DNA of 64,000 nucleotides from Nansenia antarctica (GCA_963989245.1 OZ022339.1:20016563-20080562); one strand, 5' to 3'. Shown: positions 42,097 through 56,100, numbered from the stretch's first letter. The notes: a model not told the origin generated them from the sequence alone. Program-made: numbers and translations.

Positions 42097-44518
42097 CTGT
42101 AGAATAAACACAGAGGGAATATGAGAGGTTTGATTGTAGTTTCCCTCTTTATTTCATACACAAACACACAAATATATTTTTTGAAAGTGCTCAATCTCCT
42201 ATAATAATAATAACATTAATAATTCATTGTATTTATATAGCGCTTTTCCAGGGAATATGGGGAAAACAGAAGACACAGAAACAACAAGCAACAGATAACA
42301 TGAGCACATAGAACACAGAGTTAACGAACAGGCACAGGGAACAATTAACACGGCAATGTCCAGGGGGGGGGGGGGGGGGTGGCAGGGTTAGGGGAGATGG
42401 TTAGGGGTAGGGAAGGTTGTATGCATGGGAGGCAGGGTCAGGGGAGATGGTTAGGGGTAGGGAAGGTTGTATGCATGGGAGAACAGGTACAATTATGTTG
42501 TAATAATGAATACCGTTCGGCCCTGCGGTGTTGACCCTGTGTGTGGCCTGGACCTCTCCCTTCCTCAAAGCGTGGACCGTCTGCCCCGAGGTCAGCCCCA
42601 CTCTCAGGAGATCTACAACACAACACGTGTGGATATTCCACAGGATTATCACACGTCCTGTAATCATTATTAAAGCTGCTGGCAGAATTGAATGGTGTTC
42701 AAGCCATCATAAGGGACATCATCAAGTTCACCGAATTGCATTGAAAAGGTGCAAAGCAGTAAAGCAAGGAAAGAGAGAGGCTGTTGGTCTTGGTAAGGGT
42801 AATGGATATTGTAGTTTTTAACATGTATTGTATTGTACCAGACAGATAAGATAGCCAGACTGTGTTTACCACCTCAAATTAATGAATTAATGTCCAGCCA
42901 AATCCATGTTTAGAGGTAGCTAGCTAACATTACATTGATCACACTCGTAAGACTTTTCACTTTTCAAAAAATGCCGGTCGAGAGAGGACGCTGGCGTTGC
43001 TTGTTCTCAGATTCTCCGCCTGAAATCTAGATATACTTGAAGTAGACAGAGTAGATTGTCTTACAAAGACACTTAGATTTAGATTTAGTAATCTAAAAAT
43101 TAATAAGACCCCTATACTTTCTTTTATTTCTTTTTGGGTTTCTTTTTATTATTACTACTTGATCTTTTCAGTTTGTAAAGCATCTTTGAGTGTCTAGAAA
43201 AGCGCTATATAAGTCTAAGGTATTATTATTATTATTATTATGATTATTATGATTATTATCATCATCAAGTTCACCAAATTGCATTCAAAAGGTGCAAAGC
43301 AATAAGCAAGGAAAGAGAGAGACTGTTGGTCTTGGTAAGGGTCATGGATATTGTAGTGGATGTTTAACATGTTTTCACACAGAGTGTAACAGTAGAGTTT
43401 TGGTGGGATTGTTGAATTGTTGAGAGTCTGTCTGGTTGTCCTGTTTATGAACACAGGGCCCAGGTTGAGGACCTTGTGTTCATGTACAGTGATGGAGTGC
43501 AGACTCGTTATCAATGTCAGAGGTGCAAACTGGTGATGGCCCAAAAAGGTGACACTTTTCTTTTTTTTTGGGCCTGAAAACGAAGAAAATGATTAATGAG
43601 CTGCTAACGTTAGAGGAGAATTTTTTTGACGGGGGGGTGGGGATATCGCTAGCACTAATGGTGCTAAATGGATAGCGCTAGCACTAACTGTGGTCTAACA
43701 ATGATGCGTGTGTAAGTAGCGGCAGCCCTGACCTTAACACCTGCAGAATTACTTCAAAAACAGTTCACCGTGACTGTGTTCTCCACGCTGTCTGGAACTG
43801 TACCTAGCTGCCTGAAGCTAAAAGTTATTTCAACAGCAGCGGAGTTTAGCAGACAGGAAGATCAGTTAGCTCGTGCATCATGTGACTTGGATGAGACTTA
43901 AACCCCCCCCCGATGATCTACAGTCTACACGATTCACATGGATGACCTATTTTGAGTTAAAAACAGCTAATTTAGCAGAAAGGTGAAAAGTTTGCAAGCC
44001 TGAATGTTGTGACTATGTTGACAGTATACCAAGTGTACAATGTGGAAGTTTGGTGTCAGTCTCTGACAGCTTCCCATTGTGAGGCTTTTGACTGGCCAAC
44101 TCACCAGTTGTTAAAGACCATTTCTTTAATAAATATTATATTTGATTTAAAGCAAGTTACTATCTTGAGTCTAATTAAAACCCACAACAGTAGCAATCAT
44201 CACATTCACCAATATCAACTCCAGGCTTGGTACAGTTGTCCAGGGTGACGCCCTTGATTCCCACCACAAGTTTCAGGTGAATCGAACGAAGTGACATGGA
44301 GTTATAAGTGTTTTAATAGGGCTGTATGGAAATTGAATTTGATCACATGTGTGTGTGTGTTTGTGGGTGTGGGTGTGCATGTGTTTGTGCGTGTGTGTGT
44401 GTGTGTGTGTGTGATTGTGTGTGTGTGTTTGTGCGTGTGTGTATGTGTGTGTGTGTGTGTGTGTGCGTTTATTTGTGTGTGTGCGTGTCGGTGTGGGTGT
44501 TTGTGCGTGTGTGCGTGC

Positions 44519-44558
<40 letters not shown>

Positions 44559-44807
44559 GCGTGTGTGTGTGTGCGTGTGTATAACAGAACACCCACTCTC
44601 CATGATAGCCTCCATGTTGTGGGAGTTCCTCTGGGGGCTGCTGGGCCACTGGTTGAGCATGACGCAGCGCACTCCACTGAGGCTCAGGAGCACCACCGTC
44701 TCCAAGGGACTTCCACTGGCACAGGAGTGGAGGGAGGGGGGGGGGGAGAGAGAGAGAGAATCAGTTGTCTAAAATCCATGTGTTATACTGGCACAGTGGA
44801 GGGAAGG

Positions 44808-44875
<68 letters not shown>

Positions 44876-44892
44876 GAGAGAGATAGACAGAT

Positions 44893-44923
<31 letters not shown>

Positions 44924-44980
44924 GAGAGAGAGAGAGTGAGAGAGAGATAGACAGATAGAGAGAGAGAGAGAGCGAGAGAG

Positions 44981-45055
<75 letters not shown>

Positions 45056-48000
45056 CAATTGTCTAAAATCCATGTGTTATACTGGCATTAATGGGAAGGA
45101 AAGGTAAGAGTGGAGGTTGAGATGGTAACTTAATGAACCTCATTCAACACGTTCAGTGACAGTGGACCTTACCTCTTCTGGACCTCCAGCTCTGACGGGC
45201 GGAGCCGGCTAACACCGTTCTGGACGCGGTCAAACAGGATGGCCATCTGGCACTCTGAAGGACAACATGACACTGTCTTCATCAGCTCTGGAACTCCCTC
45301 CCCATAGTGATCCGCAACGCCCCCACCCTGGACTCCTTCAAATTAGCCCTTAAAACCTGTCTGTTCACGAAGGCCTTTGGCCCCTAGTCACTGTTTCTGT
45401 TTTGCTTTGTTTGTTTTCTGTTTTGTCTGTCCGATCATTTCCCTTAGCATTGTAAAGCGTCCTTGGGTTTTTTGAAAGGCGCTATAGAAATGAAAGTTAT
45501 TATTATTATTATTATTATTATTAGCTGATGGATTGGATTGTTTTTACTTGTCGTTTCTGTTATTTTCTGTCTACTACTGAATAACACAGAGATTAATAAC
45601 ATAGAAATACAGTCTATGGTATTACTAGAACAGCCATGCACTCGATCAAATTTCAGGACCCTCATTTCATGACTTTTCCTAGATATGTGCGTTCTACCAC
45701 CCAGTATCCTTACATTTTCAAAATCACATCAGGATAAGCTAGTATGAAGCTATTTTGCAGTTTTTCTGTGTAGGAGGCAGGCTGATTTACAAGCAGCCAA
45801 CTAGTGGTGGTTGTGTGTAAATAGCAGCTTGACCATTGTAAAGAGGGGTTGTCTTTTACACATTGTCTTTTAGTAGGTAAAAAAGGCACAGCTGTTCTAG
45901 TGTTAAACTACTATGGGAGTGGGAAGGTTAAATGACATTGGCATAACTGTTGAATGTTGATATTTTATACATGTTGAGTGGCAGGAAGCCAAGGAAGGTG
46001 AGCCAGGATGGGAGTTAGTGGGCAGACTCTTTTGTTTTAGTCAGAACCCTGGCAGCACTACTTTGGAGCAAGACATAATAGATAAATGATAGCTGTAATT
46101 ATGGTGTAATTAACACTACGGCAGTTCTAAGGCCAGTTCTGCCGTGTGGCGTTATAATGGCCCATGGTGATGCTTAAGGTCAGCCTGACTTCCTGTCAGT
46201 CTCATCAAATAAACTGAGCCCCCCCCCCCCCCCCCCCCCAATCTTCCTTTGTGGGTTGGAAAAAAGGAAAAAGAAAGAAAACGTGATTTTCTTTTGCGAG
46301 ACGTGTTTGAAAGGTGTGAAAAGTTGAAAGGCAGTTTGGGGGAATGTGATCAAAACGAATCGAGACAGCAGTTGACGTGGAGAGGGCGGAGGATCCTTGT
46401 CCCTAAAATACCAGGGGAACTGTCAAACGGACATGATGAGAATCTAAATGTTCCAAAATGTTCTTTGAATGTCCCTCAAAATGGAAGACGGGGGGGGGGG
46501 GAGATTTCAGATTGAAATCGGTTGTAAACAACCCCTTGGTCAACATGAGTAGGGTGGTGAGACGTTGAAGGTGTTTGTTAATGGAGCTGCCAGGGTCTGA
46601 CACCCAGTATCAGGCCACAGGTGGTGACTCTCTGCTGCAGGCAGACTGGTGGGCTGGACAGGAGGGGGGCGTTGTTCCTGACAGCTGAACACTTCAAAAC
46701 AGGATTAATATTTATTGACAGCTTTGCTCTCTTGTATCTGCAGTAACAACTACTTCAACTTCTTCAAAAAAGGACCATTATCATCTGATTACCATACCTA
46801 TTCAATGCACACTATGTTGAATTAGACTACTATCAAAACAATTGTACTACTACTACTACTAAATTCCAATTCAATTGTACTTAGTGTTTTAATTTCGTAG
46901 TTAAACTCTGTACTGGAAAATATTACAGCAAAAGGGCCATAATAAAGTCACTGGCTGCGGAGGGAATTTTAAATGAAACCACTCTGGGAATTAAAGATTG
47001 ATGTGTCTCCTGCTCCATTTACTGTTTATATAAGCCACACGCAGTCCTATTTAAAATTAACATTTTTTTTTTTTTTTAAATAATATCCGAGGCACCTACA
47101 TTTTGACTTGACATGGTCATTTAAAGGGATCCTTGGTTCAGAGTTGTTTTAAAAGTCAAACTAAACTAACCTTGACATATTTGGTTCTCAGTTCTAATAA
47201 CAGTGCTACTGAAGGGTGCTTCAGAAAGAGTAATAAAATCATTTTCTATTTCATTTTCTTAGGTTTCAATATTTTAGTAGAAACATATGCTGTAGATGAC
47301 GAGGCTCTGACAGCTGTGTCCCATGTCTCCCAATTCCCAATGCACAAGTCCATAGAGTAACTTAGGAGAAGGGCAGGGTGGAGAGATGGGAGGCAGCAGT
47401 CCATAGAGTAACTTAGGAGAAGGGCAGGGTGGAGAGATGGGAGGCAGCAGTCCATAGAGTAACTTAGGAGAAGGGCAGGGTGGAGAGATGGGAGGCAGCA
47501 GTCCACAGAGTAACTTAGGAGAAGGGCAGGGTGGAGAGATGGGAGGCAGCAGTCCATAGAGTAACTTAGGAGAAGGGCAGGGTGGAGAGATGGGAGGCAG
47601 CAAGTCCATAGAGTAACTTAGGAGAAGGGAAGGGTGGAGAGATGGGAGGCAGCAGTTCAAGTCCATAGAGTAACTTAGGAGAAGGGAAGGGTGGAGAGAT
47701 GGGAGGCAGCAGTTCAAGTCCATAGAGTAACTTAGGAGAAGGGAAGGGTGGAGAGATGGGAGGCAGCAGTTCAAGTACAGTATGAGGGCTCAGAAGGTAT
47801 AGACTATAAATACTGCAACACTGACATTATTTATGAGACCAGTAAAACTGTGAGAAATAGCTGACATGGCAGATTTTTTTATGTACAGTATCCATGTTCT
47901 GGTACCGTATGGCACTCTGGCTTCGGTTAAGGCCCTGCTATTATTATGATTTTTAAAAAATACTAGTAGTATTAGTAGGTTATTTGATAGGAGAGGCTGA

Positions 48001-48185
48001 TACTATAAAATAAATCAAAAAGTCTTAGTTTGCTGCTAAAACAAACATGAAAAAAGTAGATATATTACCAGATAGGTTGAGGGAGGCGAGCTTGGCTGGT
48101 AGGATGTTTGCAAGAAAGCATTCCATTCCGTGGAAGATGAAAGCACTGCAGTTTGTTAACAGCTGTTCCACCTCGGCAAGACTGG

Positions 48186-48274
<89 letters not shown>

Positions 48275-50067
48275 CAGCGGCCAATTGCATAAAAATAGAC
48301 TTAACTTTACTTGACATGACTGGGAAATGTAAAGCGACTTCTGATCTGTGGAATGAATGTGACCCCTGAGCCCTTACCTGGGGGGGCGCTCGCTGCCCAT
48401 GAAGCCCTCCCACAGAGGGGTGCACTGGCCATGGGCCTCCAGAGTCAGCTTCATCTTCTCTGCAAACACGCCCCCTTCTGACCCAGAGGAAGAGTCAACT
48501 AAACACGTTCTCTGACCCAGAGGAAGAGTCAACTCAGGAAGACTTAAGCCGGGTACACACATAAAGATAATCTGGCCGATTTTGGCCCGATTTCCCCCCT
48601 TCCGACCAAGGACAGCAAATGCCTGATTATCGGATGGCTCTAAAGATTATCCTACAGGATTATCCTGTGGTGTGAGGTGTGTTAAGAGTCCATTTCTCCC
48701 GACAATCTGCTCCGACGTCTGGGCCGACGATCGTGTAACTTGTTCAATATTTACGATCGTCGGCCCTGACCATTTTCCGAGCAGATCAAAAGTCCTCTTG
48801 TGTGTGGGCGAAACTGACAACTTGCGATCAGGGTTCCCCGATAGGATTGACAATTTCCAGCCTAACCACAGTCTAAAAACCGCTAAATCCACCAAAAACC
48901 AGCCCAAAACCTATATTGTCAGAAACCTGCTAATTACTATTGGGCAGGTGCCCATCTCGTGATTTGCAAACGAGGATAATGTCTGAAGAAAAAAAAGTAC
49001 GAAAAAGGATGTGATGGGTGTTTTGGGACGTGGTAGTCGAGAGCAGGACAGTCTGCTGTTTTGACAAACAGAACTTGAATCACTGCAGAAATCTTCTAGT
49101 CCAGCACAGGGCCCACAACACCTGCCCATACAGGCACCGACTTAACACAAGGTAAAGGCTACACATTCTGTCAATAAATGGGTGTAAAAAAACAACTTAG
49201 AATCATTCATCTGCTACTACTGCAATTCTCCTAGAACTTCAAATCCCTTTGGAGAGGCTGTGGTGCCGGTCCATGAGGACAGTCACTAAGGTCACATGTA
49301 CTTACCCGACTCCCCTTCGTTGTCTGGGTCGATGATATCTTAGAGGGTGCATAAGGACAATAATTCTCCTCTCTAAAATAAAAAATGTTTCCCCTCTGCT
49401 ATAAGGACTCTCAACACCTGACTCACTGCGCTAACCCTGCCAGATGTACTGCACTTTATAGTTGTAAATATCTGATTTTATCTTGTGGTTATGTGTGTAC
49501 ATTGTCCGTTGTGATAGTGTGTATGTGTAATGTGTGTATGTTTGATGTTCTGACACTGCTGTATTGAGTTTTCTTCCATCTGTACCGACAACAAATTCCA
49601 CCGACCCTGGTCGGGTGGTCATTAAACGATTAATCATTCATCATTCATTAGGTAAAAAACTCAAATCCAATTTAATAAACGGCTAACACAAAAACAATCT
49701 TCCCCACCACACCCCCTCGACGGAGGACAACTTGATCATTTGTATTTGTTTTGGCTTTCGTCATTTATTAGGAACGTTCCCCATCTGGTGAACACATCTT
49801 TCCACTTATCTATTCTCTAATCCACCCCGGCCCCCTCTTTCCCCAAGGGGCCAACAGAAGACAGCTACTGTAGTATCCCTAATGGCAACATACGGAACAT
49901 TATCTAACCATTAATAATCCAAAACGTTTAGGTGTAAAAGGATACATTTGAAGTTGTGTGTGTCTACTGGGAGGGCATTTGGAGGTAGGACACGATTTAA
50001 GGGGACCTAAGGAACAAAATCCAGAAGAACATATGGACGCAGACTTCCACATAAACTAAAAGCATGC

Positions 50068-50153
<86 letters not shown>

Positions 50154-53100
50154 GGAGGGGACTAGCTCATGTCAAAGGGAGAAATACTTAGAACCCCTGA
50201 AACAGAATCATTACAAAAAACACATTACTGTAATTGATTGAGACGCTACACTTAAAAGCGGCAAGGGGACCTAAGTAATTGCCTGTGCTGACAGGTAGGT
50301 AAACGTAATATGTGGCGTCTCTGTCTGGCGAGCCCAGATTAATTTACTGAACTCACCACTTTGATGGCTTTGCTTTGATCCCCCTTCCCCTTGGCTCCCT
50401 TGCCACCTTTGGGCTCCTTCTTGTTGTCACTTTCAACTGCAACAAACAAGATGCAGAATTAATACAGGAAGCAGTTGTCTGGCTGGAAGTTGAAAATACA
50501 CATACGCATTCTGACAGTGTGCAAAGTCATTTCCAAGAAGGTTGACTTCAGATATATTTGCATACTCAGTGACATTTTAGTATCATCGACTGGCAGAAAG
50601 TTCTATTGCAAGCCTACAGCCATTGCCCTAGTAGTGACCATTTGCAAACCTACTGTAGTGAAAGCATTGAACTTCAAGGCATAGCTTCTAAAATGACATT
50701 TGAGTAGACATAGGTTGTGATGGAATTAAATGTCGTAACAGGAACCCAAAAACATGACCATTTCCTTCATAAATGGTATTTGATTTATTTATTTATTGTA
50801 CTCGAATTCATCCTGTGCATGTTTCATGCAAAGTACTAAGAAGCATAACAAATAGCCCTTTCCAAAGGTGGCGTTGGGCACTACATCTTCTTGACACAAT
50901 GGTAAACTGTAGATGTCAAAATGATGGTAATGTTGGTCCTAGGTGAGGAAAGTGAAAAAGTCACTTTTTCTTTCTAAATTCAAGCCATACAGTATATCCA
51001 GTAGCACCCGCATCCCAACCGTGCACCCCCAACTTCCCCAGACATATGTACATGCATGTGTGTACACAACAAATCAAACACCACACATGCAAGCACACAC
51101 ACACACAGGCAAGCGCACAAACATTGCCTGTGGACTACAATAATATGAGCTGGGAAAATAAGCTTTCTCGCCCCCCCCCTGTGTGTGTGTGTGTGTGTGT
51201 GTTCAGTAATATCCCTTGGCAGGCTGGTGATAGGACGACATACTCAAATGGGCAGCCTCACTACAGGCCAGAGGGCTGACTGGCTGCAGCACCTGGAGAG
51301 TAGCCTCAGCAGGTCAAAGGTCAACTCAGCCCACCAGATGTCTCAGTCTCACGCACGCACGCACACAGAAGCATTGATGAATTCAACTCATGAACACTGA
51401 TATAGGCTACGCATGGTTTACACACCTCACATCCCATCTGTAACCCAATGAAGAGCAACAGACAACGAAGAGCAACTGGGGCGGCTGTGTCTCAGGAGGT
51501 AGAGCCGGCATCTAATGATCGCAAGGTTGGCAGGTCGGCGGTTCGAGCCCCGGCAGGCCACATGTCGAAGTGTCCTTGGGCAAGACACCGAACCCCAAAT
51601 TGCTCCCAATAAGCGGGCCGCCGCCTTGCATGGTAGCTTGCCGCTATTGGTGTGTGAATGTGTGTGTGAATGGGTGAATGAGAGGCCGTTGTAAAGTGCT
51701 TTGGAATATGGCGCTATATAACTCAGTCCATTTAACTGGAGTAGCCTACTCTACAGAAGATTTGATGGAGATGCTACATTTGTCGTTGATGCTCTCAAAT
51801 ACTGGGTTGTGTGCTACAGGAGATTGGAAACACACCGTTTGTCAGCCTTGACTTGTTTGAAGGAAACACTTCTCTCTCGTCAAAGCTGTTTGGAAACCTC
51901 TCCACAAAGCTTTTTAGATTAGTATTCACTATGTGTTTGTGCGTGTGTCCTGTAACACACATTCATATTAAGTTCTAAGTTCTGGGCCCAGGACAGTCCG
52001 GACGGATTGTATGGCAGCTAGTGCTGAGGCACAAACATGTACATTTTCAAGCCTGCAAACTGTGACACTTTAAAATAATGTGAAAAAATACTTTTTGTGC
52101 AATATGACAACCCTAGTTGACTATCTGTGCAGTATAGTACAGTGGATTGTGTACATAGCCTTTATTGATGTAAACCAGCTCCTTACCTTCTTGTGATTTT
52201 ATGCATCTATGCTCTTTCTAAAATGTGTTTTCTTTTTCCTTTCCTAAACACCAGGGGAGCCACCCCTCCTAAATTTCGTTGTTTGGTACCTGTACTGTAG
52301 CAATGACAAATAAAGTCCATTCCATTCCATTCCATTCCATTCCATTATGTTAATTACACTCTCTAATCTACCCCTTGCCAGTAGCATATAGCAGGCTAAT
52401 TAAATGAATTAAGGGTCTTCTTTTTTTTTTTTACGTCTGTAATTGATTTGATTGATGGCCCATGTGTCTCAGCTCCTTTATTGAGCATGGGGATGACACA
52501 CTTGTCTTATTCAAATTGGATTCAGCAGGAAAACGGTCTCTTGTCAATTATGAAAGGGGCAATACAAGGGCGAAAGAGAACTTGCTTCAGACACCATTGA
52601 ATTTCGAGATCAGGAAAATTAAAGTAACTACAAAGGTAAGTTTCAACAAGCTATAGGCACTAGGCTATAGGCTTAATGGTAATGGAAGACAATGAGATTT
52701 TAATGGTAATGGGATTTAGTGACATCAGTGTAGCAAACAGCGAACTCTCTCCTTTCCGTTTAGAAAACCGACCATGCTAGCTACCTGATGAAGGGTATCG
52801 CTGGATTATCGCTGTAAAACATTTAGATTTGGTTAAATTTGGTTTCCTTTAACACTAGAACAGCCATGCCTTTTGTATCTACTATGAGAGCCACCTCTGT
52901 GATCAAATGACCATAGTCTTTACAATGGAAAGCTGCTATTTACACACAACGACCACTAGTTGGCCGCTTGTAAATTAGCCTGCCTCCTACACAGAAAAAC
53001 AGCAAAATAGCTTTATACTACCTTATCCTGATGTGATTTAGAACATGTAAGCATACTGGGTGGTAGAACGCACATATCTAGGAAAAGTAGGGTCCTGAAA

Positions 53101-56100
53101 TGTTAGCGAGTCCCATTTGTTTTACTCACAGGGTCAAATTACCCCACTCATGGCTGTTCTAGTGTTCCAGTGGCCAAGCATACTGCAATAGCTGTCTGCA
53201 CAAGCAAAAGAACAATGAATGATACAATCCTGCAATGCATACAATCCTGTCGTCATTATACAACATCTCATTATACATCTCATATCTCATTTTGGAAGTA
53301 TAAATCGTCCTGTTTGCACTGACAGACGGATGAAAAGTCATTACCTCATGTCACTTTTACAGTGGTATTACATTGTTATAAATTGAACACTTTGCACTTC
53401 ACAAGTGAGGCTACAAGGCTCAGTAGAGGCTGCTTGTCATTGAGACACTTGGCTAGGCTCTACCCATGGACAGGTCCTGTCTGACCACACACCACCTGTT
53501 CCAGTTCATGGGGCAACAGCGACCGGTGGTTCCAACAACAGGAACCACCCCCCCCCGAGGCCCTGGAGTCCAGTGCACCTTAACTGAGCTCCAATGACTC
53601 CCACCGCCCTTCAAATCCACTTTTCTCAATATCTGATTGGTATTACGACCTGACAGTCATTTCATGTTGAACATCTACAGCGCACCCACATTTGACTTAA
53701 ATTGCAATTGAACACAGTGACCTTACTAGACTCGTCTGGACATGGGGTTTCCTCTGTCAGTACAGTGCATGCATACATACAGATAGCCCCTACCTCTTAC
53801 CTCTACCTCTTGACCATGGTCAAAATATTTCAAAACATAAAGAAAACTCTGATTTCTTTAACCCAACTTGTTATGTGAACAGTTTGGTGTTTCTGGTCCT
53901 TCTTCCTTATCTTGCCCATGTTTCCTCTATTGATTCTGCACATGAAACTTGGCCTGGAGTGTCAGATAGATGGATCACTGTTAGCCCAAGCTGGCGTAGC
54001 TCTGCGCCAGCGACAGATGGCAGAATTCTGGGTGGAACAAATAAATACAGATGCGAAGTAATTAGTTGTGCTCCCAAGGAGCCCGTCGACAACACACTTA
54101 AGACGGGACGGATTGGCTAGCCATCAAGCTATAGCAGCTTGTATCAACCTACAAAGGAAACAGGAACTCAATCTGGTCTCAATCCATGTGACTGTTAGTT
54201 GTCGTATGTACAAGATAATAGATTACACACCCTGTCTACCACCCTGAATAATCTATTATTTTGTACATACAACTAGGTTTGGGAAAGGACAACTACAGTG
54301 CCCTCCTTAAGTATTGGAAAGAGGAATACTATGCAAAAAACTGGTCTTCTTTTATATCTATACTCCTAACAGTTTGTTTTGAAATCAAATAAAGGATTCA
54401 TGTTTAGTAGTTTCTAGACAATCCTTTGCATGCAATAACTGAAGCATGTTCAATTGGATCTACAGTGGGGGAAATAAGTATTGAACACTGTGGGGAGCAT
54501 GGCGCGTTCTGGCCTGCAGAGGGAGCCAGACTGTTGGTGGGGGATGGATGACGGTCTGATTACGGACAGGTGTCAGTTATCAGTTAACAGGTATCCAACT
54601 GGGGCCCGTTCCACTAAGCGTGATTAACTCTGATCAAGGCGATTAACTCTGATCCAGGTTTAAATAAGCTTGCGGTCGGTTCCATCAACGTGGCTCAAAT
54701 AATTCGCAGCTTGGTTGCTATGCAGTAATTCTGGTCCCGAGCAGACTTACAGGCTGGTTTAGGTAATGCGTGCGTCAAAAAAGGCTCACAGGCGGAAACT
54801 CTATCCCGAACGACAGTTCCTCAAGTGTCTTTTAGGAAATATTAGTTCCCACTTCACACGAGATAGATAGATAGTTTGACTGTGTGATAGATAGATAATT
54901 TGATATTTTGAAAGTGTGATCGATCGATAGGTAGATAGTTTGATTGTGTGATAGATAACTTGATATTTTGAAAGTGTGATAGATAGATAGATCGATAGAT
55001 AAATACATTAAAAAGTGTAAAAATAATAATAAAATAGGTATGTCTATCAACTTGCATTGCCTTCATTACAGCGGTGTGGCTGGCTGGCGCAGGGGTTAAG
55101 GCAGCCAGCTAGAGTTCCGAAGGCTGCGGGTTCGAGACTTGATTTAACTTAACGTTTTTTTTTTTTTACATTTAACCGAAGCCTTCATGCAAATCGATTT
55201 ACAATATATATATATCTGTCTAAGTGAATCATCTATCCATCAGTAATCATAAGAAAAAATAATCTATGCCAAATCCAGGGTCCAGTTAGAAGAACATAAT
55301 TTACTCAGAAAGGCTTCAAACACCATTGTAATCGTGTCAGTTCTTGTAAATTAGCCTGCACCATCATTGTATAGCCTATATACTTTTTAGATTAGATTTT
55401 AGATTAGAATCAGACAACGAAATGCAAAAAAAAGTGTGTCTGAAGAGGGATTTGAACCACCGTCTTAAAATGACGAATAAATACCATGGCAGCGGCCAAT
55501 ACCACTAGGCCATCATGGCGATATGACGGTTTGTAGCCTGCTGCTGATATCACCACAGTAGTAAATATTAATTTATTAAAATATGAACATATAACAATAA
55601 CTGGGGCTAGTATGACCTACGCATTTAATCGGTCTGCAATATCTTGCCAAACCATTTCCCTCGCCTTGTTAATTGCAGCAGTATTGCACTATTTTACATC
55701 TTATTTTTGGTCTTCATAAAGTTCAATAATTAGGAGTGCTGCGCAAAAAGAGTGCAGTATCTTTTCGACAGTTTGACTCTTCAGGGCTCTTTATGTCTGC
55801 GTGCACGCACCCATATCGAGGATTTCGAAGCCGGTGTTCTGTGAACACTCATGACACAAGCCTGATCCTCGTTCGAGGAATCACCTGAGGCTTGAATTCC
55901 AATCCCGAGTTGCCTGATCGCAGGATTTATTTTTATCGCCGATATACTAATCAACGTTCGTGGAATAGCCCCCTGGTCTATTTAACCTGTGTGTGTTTGT
56001 TCCCCCGGGAGAGTGAAGGAGGCGGGGAAAACCTGCCTAGGTGGTGGAGAGAGAGAGAACAAGTGAGAGAGAGCCAGAATGACGGCAGAGCAGCGGCAGA

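Larger units (their letters stand above)
54601..55972. mobile_element. TIR element carrying tRNA-like sequences
   Basis: The left end is GGGGCCCGTTCCACTAAGCG TGATTAA; the right end in complement is GGGGCTATTCCACGAACGTTGATTA. CT on both sides (54599-54600, 55973-55974) may be the target duplication; removal restores the LTR sequence ACTGGTCTAT. Length 1,372 bp. No transposase. It contains GATA repeats (54862-55004) and two polymerase III-like promoters in opposite directions. The TIR style suggests a PIF/Harbinger- or ISL2EU-related non-autonomous element; tentative. Confidence 0.7.

Noticed and set aside
42438..42641. Alternative frame across the CFAP46-like exon at 42514-42612
   Set aside because: It would end seven residues into the next exon and does not join the preceding exon's best donor.
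44783..45073. Leu-Ser repeat frame
   Set aside because: It is a pure by-product of the GA array.
47246..47774. Repeat protein of 103-166 codons on the minus strand
   Set aside because: It is the translation of an intronic minisatellite; neighbouring CFAP46-like exons join without it.
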